DNA from: Bin5 sp965220715
GTDB taxonomy: Bacteria; Chloroflexota; Anaerolineae; Caldilineales; Caldilineaceae
Direction of reading: 5' to 3'
Length of the DNA stretch: 64,000 nt
Assembly (NCBI GenBank): GCA_965220715.1
Contig: OZ244843.1
Span: 3,658,001-3,722,000 of the forward strand
The notes under the pieces are model-generated. The model was not told the origin of the DNA, did not search any database, and was given only the letters and a program-made list of their open reading frames with translations. Shown here one piece after another: positions 55,979 through 64,000 of the stretch. Position 1 is the stretch's first letter, and each line of letters opens with the position of its first letter. The translations under genes and the position numbers were made by a program.

Positions 55979-58687
55979 GTAGTCATCCCCTGAAAAACCG
56001 CCTGTCTCCGCGTCGTTGTCCACATCTACCATCACCGCCCATTTGTACTCCAACCTATCATCCGAGACACTCTTCCTGCTGAATTCCAGCGTCTCCGGAA
56101 CATCCCTGAGATGAAATACCACGGCAAGCGTCTCATCGCCTGTCAGAGTTGTGCTGACTTCGGTTATGTCCATATATGCAGGCAGCGCATCCGAGACCGC
56201 ATCGATGACCCGTTGGCCCGGCCTGATTACCGCATCATCAGACTGACACGAGTCGGCGCCTAAACCCGTGATCGACGGACCATAGCTGCTCATCTCTACG
56301 GAACCGTCAAAGTAGTCATACGCCTTGAATTTGAGCGGTGATTCTACCGTGATACCGGGGATCTTTCCCGAGAGCGTTATCGTGTTCTCTTCAGCAGACA
56401 CCTCGATGCTGCCCTCTGCGAGGATCCTGTTCCCCTCCCGATCCAGCCCCCAAATGCCAACCTCGACGAAGCCCGGTTGCGTTATGTGTGCCACCGTATT
56501 GCTGTTTGTGGCCAGGGGATGCACGAAATAGCCGGCCGACAGCATGTAGTCAAACCCGTCAGTGCCTGTTTCCGGGTCGTTGTCTACATCAACCGACACC
56601 TCCCAGTTGTACTCCAGAGCATGCTCCGGCACCCCCGTTCTGTCGAACGTAAACGTCTCCGGAACATCCCTGAATTGAAAAGTAACGGTCAAGGTCTCCC
56701 CGTCCAGCGTTGTCGTGACATCACGGATATCAATGTGCCCAACCAGTTCGTGTGAAACATCATCGAATACTGCATGACCTGGCGTCACTGCGGGCCCGTC
56801 CGACGGACTCTGAAAGTCCGGCCAACCCAAACCAAACGGAGAAAGACAACCAATCTCCTCTGTACCTCCCAGATAGTCATACACCCCGAATGCAAGCTGT
56901 GATTCTGCTGTGATGCCGGGAATCTCTCCAGAAAGCGTTATCGTGTCCTCTTCAGCCGACACGTCGATGCGCGCCCATTCGAGAAATGGGCTATCGGGGA
57001 GTGCCTCTCCCACTGACTTCAGAGCCCATGTGTTGGATTGTACATTGTCCGTTGTGATAGCCGCACTCCGGTTGCGGCCGCTGAAGCCATGGGAAGTAAC
57101 GTATATCGAGGACAGGATGTATTCGAACCCATTAAGGCCTGTTTCCTGGTCGGCGTCCACGTCGATCGAGACTTCCCAACTGTACTCGAGCTCATTTTCG
57201 GGCACGCCGGTTCTGTCGAATGTCAGTGTCTCCGGAACGTCCCTGAGATGAAATACGACCGTCAGGGTCTCCCCGGAAATGGACGTGCTGATCTCCGTTA
57301 CATCCAGATGCGCGGCCAGGGCGTCCGAGACATTATCGTCGACGCTCTCCCCCGGTGTGACCGCTTCATCGATATCACACTGGCTGGAGGGTGTGAGTAA
57401 GGTTGGCGGCTCCTGACAGCCGACCTCATCGAACTCGCCAAGATACTCGTCCGTCCGGAACGTGAGGCGCGAGTGCGGTGTGATTCCAGGAATGCGGCCG
57501 CTGAGAATCATCGTGTCCGTCTCTGCCGATACCTCAAGCCTGGCGTTCCCGAAAGTCATTGTGTCCGTCTCTGTCGATACCTCAATCCAGGTGCTCCTCA
57601 TAGTCCTGATGCCCCCATCTGATTGCCTCTCCCAAACACCGGCCTCTGCCACATCCCCTATTGGCGCCTCCGTATTGTCCCCCTTTTGCGCAGGCCGCAC
57701 GATGTGATAGGCGGACAGAAGGTACTCAAACCCGCTGTCTCCGGTCTCCGGATCGGCGTCTACGTCGACTGACACCTCCCACATGTACTCCATCGAGTTC
57801 GGCGAGGTCCCTGTTTTGTTAAATGTCACCGTCTCCGGAATATCCCTGAATCTGAACTCGACAGTCAGGGTTTCGCCCGAGAGGGACGTGCTGACTTCGA
57901 CAATGTCCAGATACGCGGCAGTCACATCTGAGACGTCATCAATTGCGGTCTGCCCCAGCCTTATCAGAGCCGCGCCGGAATCGCACCCCCAGGAGCTTAC
58001 ACTCTTTTTGTATGAGTCATGGCACGCTATCTGATCGACCTCTCCGGCGAACTCGACATCATAAGCCTCAAATGCCAGTCGCGATTCGGATGTGATGCCG
58101 GGAATGACGCCAGCAATCGTTATCGTGTCTTCCTAGGTAGAAATCGCTGGGCTGGCAGCACCGAGAGTACTGACGGAGCCATCGGAGTATATTTCAGTGG
58201 CGTATGTTTCAGTGCTGGTGGAGCCATCGGGATGTATCTCCCATACGCTGACCTCTAACATCTCCCCGATTGGAGCGGTCGTGTCAGCATCAGCCCCTTT
58301 GTGTGATAAAAACGCAATATAGTAGGCGGTCAGCAGGGTATCGAACCCACCAGGGCCGGTGCTGCGGTCATCGTCAACATCGATTGCGACCTCCCATTCA
58401 TACTCCTTTGTGCCCTGCCCATACTCCGTGCGATTGAACGTCAAGGTCTCCGGCAGGTCCCTGAGATGAAACACAACCGTCAATGCCTCGCCGGACAGGG
58501 AAGTTTCAACTTCGGTTATGTCGATATGCGCGGCCGGCACGTCCGAGACGGCATCGGTTACGGAATCACCCGGCCGGATCGGCTCCACCGAACCGCATTG
58601 GCTGGGTTCATACGCAATGACAGGAGTTGTCCCTGTGGCCAGCAAAAAGACAACAAGCAGGAAGCGGGCAAGGTTCTTGTTCTTCAT

Positions 58688-58915
58688 TGTTCGTTCCCCC
58701 AGGAGAAAGGGTGTTCCTATTTCAGATCCGAATGGCCTCCAAAACAGGGAGACGCGCAAAGCTATAAAAACGCGTTGGACAGACAGCTGCCAAATCGGGT
58801 TGAACTGGATCTCGTGTTCCGTTCTTGAAACGCCTCTCTTTTCCTTGTATGAACGGTCGGCCAACGATTGACGGTTCCAATCCGGTCACAATAACGATTG
58901 TCATGCCGGAACTTG
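58688..58915 (-). promoter_or_regulatory. Conserved upstream block of the repeat-domain pseudogene
   Basis: This block aligns over its length with 62081-62305, upstream of the intact paralogue. It includes GTATGAACGGTC, GATTGACGGTTCCAATCCGG and TGTCATGCCGGAACT. The shared non-coding sequence shows that gene and control region were duplicated together. No consensus promoter hexamers were convincing. The remaining gap to 59143 holds nothing recognised. Confidence 0.5.
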
Positions 58916-59143
58916 CCTATCCGTTTCTTCAAAGCATATTCCACGTGCTTATTTGCCAAAGAGAGGAAAAGAAATGTTCTCACACGGGTAATGTCACCTT
59001 GGTATATACCTCCAATTTGAACGCCCTCTAATTAGGTTGGCATGAGACGCTATTCTCACGACTGCGCAAATTGTGCCCACCTTTGCGTGGGACTACAACG
59101 GGCGTTTGGCACTGCCTGATTATTCCCTGTCATCTGTTGTCGA

Positions 59144-62080
59144 CTAAACCTGGCAGGCAACCTGCTCCGAACCGTGCAGAAAATCATAGGCCTCGAAGAC
59201 AAGCCGCGACTCTGGCGTAATGCCGGGAATGTGTCCGATGAGCGTGATCGTGTTTTCTTCAGACGATACATCGATTCTTATACTGCTGAGAAGGGTGCCG
59301 GTGCCGTCCACGTCCAGTTGCCAGAAGTCGCCCTCCACACCTTGCCTGACAGGCAGGTGAGCGGCCTCGCCGCTGGACCAGGGTTGCACAAAATGACTGG
59401 CGGACAGCGAGTATTCAGCTCCCAGCAAACCGGTCTCCCGGTTGTTGTCCACGTCCACTGACACCTCCCATCTGTACTCTTGCGTATTCTTAGAGACGCC
59501 CTTCCTGTTGAATTCCAGGGTTTCAGGAATATCCCTGAGATGAAACACAACCGCAAGCTGCCCACTACCTGTCATCTCTGTGCTGACTTCGGTAATGTCT
59601 ACATGTGCAGGCAGCGTGTCCGAGATGGTATCGACGACACTCTGGCCCGGCCTGATTGCGGCATCTTCAGGATGACACGGACTGGCGACTAAGCCTGTGA
59701 TCGACGGACCATGACTGCTCATCTCTACGGAACCGGCAAAGAAATCATACGCCCTGAACTTGAGCGGCGATTCTGCCGTGAGCCCGGGAATCTCTCCAGA
59801 GAGCGTTATCGTGTTGTCGTCGACAGACACCTCGACCTCGATATCGGCCTCTGCCAGAACCCTGTAGCCCTCTCGGTCCAACCCCCAAAGACTGGCTTTG
59901 ACGAAGCCCGGTTGGGTTATCTCTGCCATCGTATTGCTGTCTTGGGCGAAGCGAGGCACGAAATAGCCTGCCGACAGCATGTAATCGAACCCGTCGCTGC
60001 CTGTTTCCGGGTCGTTGTCTACATCAATCGACACCTCCCAGTTGTATTCCAGAGCATGCTCAGGCACCCCGGTTCTGTCGAATGTCAACGTCTCCGGAAC
60101 ATCCCTGAGTTGAAAGGTGACGCTCAAGGTCTCCCCGTCCAATACTGTCATAACATCACGGATATCGATGTGACCAACCAGTTCGTGTGGCACATCATCG
60201 ACTACAGACTGACCCTGAACTGCTGCATGCTCGTCAGACGAACTCTGAAAGGGGGGCGGTCGGCCCAAACCGAACGGAGAAAGACAACCAACCTCCTCCG
60301 CACCGCCCAGATGGTCATACACCCCGAATGCAAGCTGTGACTCCGCCGTGATTCCGGGAATCTCTCCCGATAACGTTATCGTGTCCTCTTCCGCCGATAC
60401 CTCGATGCGCGCCCATCCGAGAATATCGATTTCGGGAAATGACGCATTTCCCACTGACTTCAGATGCCATGTGTTGGTTTGCAGATTGTCTGCTACTAAA
60501 GCCACACTCCGGTCGCGGACGCCGGACGCGGAGAATGGACCATCTATAGCAGACAGGATATATTCGAACCCGCCGACGCCTGTTTCCTGGTCGCCGTCCA
60601 CATCGATCGACACCTCCCAGCTGTACTCAATCGCACTTTCGAGCACGCCGGTTCTGTTGAATGTCAGTTCCTCCGGAACGTCTCTGAGATGAAACACCAC
60701 CGTCAGGGTCTCCCCCGAAAGGGACGTGCTGATCTCCGTTACATCCATATGCGCGGCCAGGGCGTCCGAGACATCATCGATGACGCTCTCCCCCGGTGTA
60801 ACCGCTCCATCGATATCACACTGGTTGGAGGATGCGAGGATGCTTGGCGGTTCCTGGCATCCGGCCTCATCGAGCTCGCCATTATGCTCGTACGTCCTGA
60901 ACGAAAGGCGCGAGTCCGGCGTGATTCCAGGAATCCGGCCGCTGAGCATCATCATGTCCGTCTCTGCCGACACCTCGAGGCTGGCGTCCCTTAGCTCCGT
61001 GATGATCCCCCCTGGTTGCATCTCCCAAACACTGGCAGTTGTCACCCAGTCTAATGCCGCCTCCCTATTGTTCCCCTTTTGCCCAGGCGTCACGATGTGA
61101 TAAGCGGACAGAAGGTACTCAAACCCGCCGTCGCCGGTCTCCGGGTCGGCGTCTATGTCGACCGACACCCCCCACATGTACTCCATATAGTTTTCCAATA
61201 TGCCTGTACGATTGAAAGTCAGCGTCTCCGGAATATCCCTGAAATGGAACGCAACGGTCAGGGTTTCGCCCGAGAGGGACGTGCTGACTTCGACAATGTC
61301 CAGATACGCGACAGTCACATCTGAGACTTCATCAATTGCGGTCTGCCCCGGCTTTATCAAGACCGCACCGGAACTGCACCCCCAGGAGCTCACACTCTTC
61401 TTGTATGAGTCATGGCACGCTATCTGATCGGCCCCACCGGGGAACCCGGCATCATAAGCCTCGAATGCCAGGCGCGATTCGGATGTAATGCCGGGAATGA
61501 CGTCAGCGATCGTTATCGTGTCTGCCTCGACATAAATCGTTGAACCGCCGTCCTCGATAGTTCTGCTGGAACCGCCGGAGTATTCTTCAATGGAGTATGT
61601 TACAGTGCTGATGGAACCATCGGGGTCTATTTCCCAGACACTGGCCTCCATCATCTCCCCGATTGGAGCGGTCACGTCAGCGTCAGTCCCTTTGCGTGAC
61701 ATGACCGTAATATGGTAGGCAGACAGCAGCATATCGAACCCGCCAGGACCCGTGCTGCGGTCGTTGTCCACGTCGATTGCGACCTCCCATTCATACTCCT
61801 TTGTGCCCTGCCCATACTCCGTTCGATTGAACCTCAAGGTCTCCGGCAGGTCCCTGAGATGGAAGACAACCGTCAATCTTTCCCCGGACAGGGAAGTTTC
61901 GACTTCAGTAATGTCGATATGTGCGGCCGGCACGTCCGAAACGGCATCGATTACCCTATCGCCCGGCCTGATCGGAGCCACGGAACCGCACTGATCGGGC
62001 GTTTGCGCGAGAACAGGGGTTGACCCTGCGATCAGCAGGAGGATTGCCAGAAAAAAGTGGACGTAGTTCTTGATCTTCAT
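59144..62080 (-). CDS. Secreted protein of five unrecognised ~175-residue domains
   Basis: A 978-residue exported protein. Residues 1-25 are a signal peptide (FFLAILLLIAGSTPVLA). Five tandem domains start near 31, 235, 421, 620 and 805. Each has P-G-x-x-V-x-D-x-(V/I)-S-D, then AHIDITEVSTSLSGETLTVV, FHLRDVPETLTFNRTG, EYxWEVSIDVDNDPETG, GFEYLLSA, and near its end EDTITLSGEIPGITAESRL. Domains 1, 2, 3 and 5 have a Cys at each border (for example Cys31/Cys222, Cys235/Cys408), a likely disulfide; domain 4 lacks both. The DxDxDxxTG loop resembles calcium-binding loops. GGGAGAA supports ATG 62080. Family and ligand are unknown to me; a surface or secreted binding role is inference. Confidence 0.8.
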   Translation of the reverse strand: MKIKNYVHFFLAILLLIAGSTPVLAQTPDQCGSVAPIRPGDRVIDAVSDVPAAHIDITEVETSLSGERLTVVFHLRDLPETLRFNRTEYGQGTKEYEWEVAIDVDNDRSTGPGGFDMLLSAYHITVMSRKGTDADVTAPIGEMMEASVWEIDPDGSISTVTYSIEEYSGGSSRTIEDGGSTIYVEADTITIADVIPGITSESRLAFEAYDAGFPGGADQIACHDSYKKSVSSWGCSSGAVLIKPGQTAIDEVSDVTVAYLDIVEVSTSLSGETLTVAFHFRDIPETLTFNRTGILENYMEYMWGVSVDIDADPETGDGGFEYLLSAYHIVTPGQKGNNREAALDWVTTASVWEMQPGGIITELRDASLEVSAETDMMMLSGRIPGITPDSRLSFRTYEHNGELDEAGCQEPPSILASSNQCDIDGAVTPGESVIDDVSDALAAHMDVTEISTSLSGETLTVVFHLRDVPEELTFNRTGVLESAIEYSWEVSIDVDGDQETGVGGFEYILSAIDGPFSASGVRDRSVALVADNLQTNTWHLKSVGNASFPEIDILGWARIEVSAEEDTITLSGEIPGITAESQLAFGVYDHLGGAEEVGCLSPFGLGRPPPFQSSSDEHAAVQGQSVVDDVPHELVGHIDIRDVMTVLDGETLSVTFQLRDVPETLTFDRTGVPEHALEYNWEVSIDVDNDPETGSDGFDYMLSAGYFVPRFAQDSNTMAEITQPGFVKASLWGLDREGYRVLAEADIEVEVSVDDNTITLSGEIPGLTAESPLKFRAYDFFAGSVEMSSHGPSITGLVASPCHPEDAAIRPGQSVVDTISDTLPAHVDITEVSTEMTGSGQLAVVFHLRDIPETLEFNRKGVSKNTQEYRWEVSVDVDNNRETGLLGAEYSLSASHFVQPWSSGEAAHLPVRQGVEGDFWQLDVDGTGTLLSSIRIDVSSEENTITLIGHIPGITPESRLVFEAYDFLHGSEQVACQV

Positions 62081-62305
62081 TGTTCGTTCTCCCAGGACAT
62101 GAGGGGTTCCCAACCCAGACACCAGAGGCTTCCAGGAGCGGAAGGCGCGTGAAGCAATGAGAAAGCACCGGACAAACACGTGCCGGCCCGGGTCGATCTG
62201 GTGTTCGCGCTCCGCTTCTGAAATGCCTCTCTTTCCCTATGTATGAACGGTCAGTCAAAGATTGACGGTTCCAATCCGGTCGCAATAACGGCTGTCATGC
62301 CGGAA
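62081..62305 (-). promoter_or_regulatory. Conserved upstream block of the five-domain gene
   Basis: Aligned with 58688-58915; its first ~150 bp also align with the relic at 52680-52830. It lies between this gene and the end of the next paralogue, only 232 bp away, and must contain the promoter, but no clear -10/-35 pair is visible. Confidence 0.5.
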
Positions 62306-62312
62306 CTCGCTT

Positions 62313-64000
62313 TCACCTGCTGTCAACAGAAACCTGGCAAGCCACCTGCTCCGAACCGTGCAGAAAATCATAGACCTCAAACTCAAGCCGCGACTGTGAC
62401 GTAATGCCGGGGATATCTCCGACAAGCGTAATCGTGTTCTCTTCAGACGATACCTCAATGCTGGCGCTGCTCAGATAGGCGGCGCCAAGGCCATACGGGT
62501 CCATCTTCCAGGTGTCGACCTGCACAGCTTCTTCAATAGGCAGATGAACACCCGCGTCACTGAACGAGGGATGCCTAAAGCGACTGGCGGACATAGTGTA
62601 TTCATCTCCCAGATATCCGCCTGTTTTTCGGTCGTTGTCCACGTCGATTGACACAGACCAAAGGTACTCCAACATATCTGCCCGGACGCCCTCTCTGTTG
62701 AACTCCAGCGTCTCCGGAAGATCTCTGAGATGGAAAACAACGGCAAGCGTCTCGCCGGTCAGAGTTGTGCTGACTTCGGTGATGTCCATATACGCAGGCA
62801 GCGTGTCGGTGATGCCATCGAGCACAGTCTGCCCAGGTGCAATCATGGCATCGTCAGAATCGCACCGGCCTTCATATATGACAACAGGCACAGGAGACAG
62901 ACATCCCACCTTCTCCCTACCTCCTGAATAGTCGTAAGCCTCGAACGCGAGCGGTGACACCGTCGTGATGCCGGGAATCTCTCCGGAAAGGGTGATCGTG
63001 TTGTCCTCAGCGGATACTTCGATGCGGGCATCTTCGAGCAAGACAAAACCTTCTCCCGGCGTCAATTTTCGCGTGCTGACCTGTACATTCCTCCCTGCTG
63101 CTATGGGTGCTGTTGTGCCGCTTCCACTGGATGAGGAGGACACTTTGTGCACGGCGGAAAGCGTATAGTCGATCCCCCCAAAACCGGTCTCCGGGTCATT
63201 GTCCGCATCGACAAACACCTTCCAGCTGTACTCAGGCTCATCATCCGGTACGCCTGCCCTGTCGAATGTCAATGCCTCCGGAACGTCTCTGAGATGGAAA
63301 ACGGCCGTCAGCGTCTCCCCTGAAAGGGAGGTGTCGACCGCCGTGATATCTATATGCGCGGCAGGTACATCAGACACGTCATCGGCTACGGCATTCCCCG
63401 CCCTGACCGGGGCATCATATGGCGTACACTGTCTGACCGGCTGATGCCCCAGGCTATTCGAGAGAAAACATCCAATCTCCTCCGTGCCGCCCAGGAAATC
63501 GATTGCTCCGAACGCAAGCCGGGATTCCGCTGTGATGCCGGGAATTTTTCCGGAAAGCGTTATCGTGTTGTCTTCAACAGATACTTCGATGCGGCCCTCT
63601 TCGATTGTCATGGCATCATGTTGATCCAGTTCCCAGGTGTGGGTGTGCACAATCCCCGGTGTCTCTATAGCTGCAGTTGTATTGATGCCGCCGGCCCTGG
63701 GGAATACGAAATGCATGGCGGACAGAGCGTAGTCGAACCCGTAAGAGCCTGTTGTGCGGTCGTTGTCTACATCGATCGACACCTCCCAGCTGTACTCCAG
63801 GGCATGCTCCGGCACCCCCGTTCTGTCGAACGTTAATGTCTCCGGAACGTCTCTGAGTTGAAACACGACGGTCAGGACTTCCTCTGAAAGGGAGCTGTTG
63901 ATCTCGATAATGTCGATATGCGCGGCCGACACGTCGGCGGTGGCGTCCAGTACAGTCTGACCGGGCGTAACAATGGGCTGGTCAGGTATGCACTGGCTGG
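62313..64000 (-). CDS. Secreted repeat-domain protein, 5' end beyond the window
   Basis: At least 561 residues of a third large paralogue, on the minus strand and still open at the right edge, so the start and signal peptide are not seen. Three complete domains are visible. The first begins SQCIPDQPIVTPGQTVLDAT at the edge and ends EEIGC; the second runs from RQCTPYDAPVRAGNAV to EKVGC; the third from GRCDSDDAMIAPGQTV to EQVAC. All three have border Cys pairs, the AHIDI/ETLTVVFHLRDVPETL core, the DVDNDxxTG loop and the IPGIT segment. The last domain closely matches the terminal domains of the neighbours (DEYTMSASRF, EEAVQVDTW). Function unknown. Confidence 0.8.
   Translation of the reverse strand, partial: SQCIPDQPIVTPGQTVLDATADVSAAHIDIIEINSSLSEEVLTVVFQLRDVPETLTFDRTGVPEHALEYSWEVSIDVDNDRTTGSYGFDYALSAMHFVFPRAGGINTTAAIETPGIVHTHTWELDQHDAMTIEEGRIEVSVEDNTITLSGKIPGITAESRLAFGAIDFLGGTEEIGCFLSNSLGHQPVRQCTPYDAPVRAGNAVADDVSDVPAAHIDITAVDTSLSGETLTAVFHLRDVPEALTFDRAGVPDDEPEYSWKVFVDADNDPETGFGGIDYTLSAVHKVSSSSSGSGTTAPIAAGRNVQVSTRKLTPGEGFVLLEDARIEVSAEDNTITLSGEIPGITTVSPLAFEAYDYSGGREKVGCLSPVPVVIYEGRCDSDDAMIAPGQTVLDGITDTLPAYMDITEVSTTLTGETLAVVFHLRDLPETLEFNREGVRADMLEYLWSVSIDVDNDRKTGGYLGDEYTMSASRFRHPSFSDAGVHLPIEEAVQVDTWKMDPYGLGAAYLSSASIEVSSEENTITLVGDIPGITSQSRLEFEVYDFLHGSEQVACQVSVDSR

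Larger units (their letters stand above)
54625..58687 (-). pseudogene. Five-domain secreted repeat protein, broken by a nonsense codon and an IS
   Basis: A paralogue of the intact gene at 59144-62080. The start is ATG 58687 (GAGAAAGGG and GGGGGAACG upstream) with signal peptide FLLVVFLLATGTTPVIA. An in-frame TAG at 58133-58135 interrupts domain 1; the paralogue has GAG there, and the same frame resumes immediately. A 1,061-bp IS701-like element at 54913-55973, with duplicated ATAGT, splits domain 5. Removing it and one ATAGT rejoins GDDYT to MSASRFVHP exactly in frame. Reconstructed length is about 998 residues, five domains each ~175-195 aa. Domain 4 lacks both border Cys, as in the paralogue. 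Probably non-functional, although truncated exported products could be made. Confidence 0.88.

Noticed and set aside
58133..58135. TAG as a recoded amino acid rather than a stop
   Set aside because: TAG serves as an ordinary stop in many intact genes here, including both transposases and the intact paralogue, and the paralogue codon is GAG.

Overview
The window looks like accessory chromosome of a heterotrophic bacterium, most likely a Chloroflexota member (Caldilineae/Anaerolineae-like). This is an inference from gene content: twin-arginine-type lipoprotein solute-binding proteins with carbohydrate permeases but no local ATPase, several phytanoyl-CoA-type dioxygenases and sulfatases, and a DUF4399/cytochrome c protein. 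No rRNA, tRNA or CRISPR array was found.

Layout. 0-5.8 kb: an orphan MrpA-type antiporter subunit, a YccF membrane protein, a 1.1-kb non-coding stretch with degenerate repeats and a small inverted-repeat (MITE-like) element, then two small-protein genes with clear promoters. 5.8-13.5 kb (minus strand): a membrane-anchored protein with six DUF4399 modules and a C-terminal cytochrome c, the SMC ATPase, and a polytopic membrane protein. 13.6-21.1 kb: molybdenum-hydroxylase maturation genes (MocA-like and two XdhC-like) around a TerC-like gene, a methyltransferase, SufE, a P1-family peptidase, a PyrK-like reductase and an F420-type reductase. 21.2-41.4 kb: a plus-strand catabolic island with three sulfatase-superfamily enzymes (one with Thr in place of the formylglycine Cys), two dioxygenases, two carbohydrate ABC import sets without ATPase, a DegT aminotransferase, a deacetylase, a Gfo/Idh oxidoreductase and an ALDH7-type dehydrogenase. 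41.4-51 kb: a LysM lipoprotein, YfcE-like phosphoesterase, RNase Z, PheT without PheS, a NUDIX hydrolase, a DUF4062-like protein, and the GDP-rhamnose pair gmd/rmd. 51-64 kb: an IS66 element, a SIMPL-domain protein, and an expanding and decaying family of secreted repeat-domain proteins.

The right-hand 12 kb is the most unusual part. It holds a single-domain lipoprotein, one intact five-domain protein, a five-domain pseudogene and a gene running off the right edge, all built from the same unrecognised ~175-residue domain. That domain carries a DxDxDxxTG-like motif and usually a Cys at each border. The pseudogene has one GAG-to-TAG nonsense change and a 1,061-bp IS insertion with perfect 14-bp ends and a 5-bp target duplication; removing the IS restores the frame exactly. 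A further relic of the family's upstream region abuts the IS66 element.

Functionally, the 21-41 kb island most plausibly imports and breaks down sulfated or amino-substituted carbohydrates. The 14-17 kb genes would mature molybdenum hydroxylases encoded elsewhere. The repeat-domain proteins are probably exported surface or secreted binding proteins of unknown ligand.
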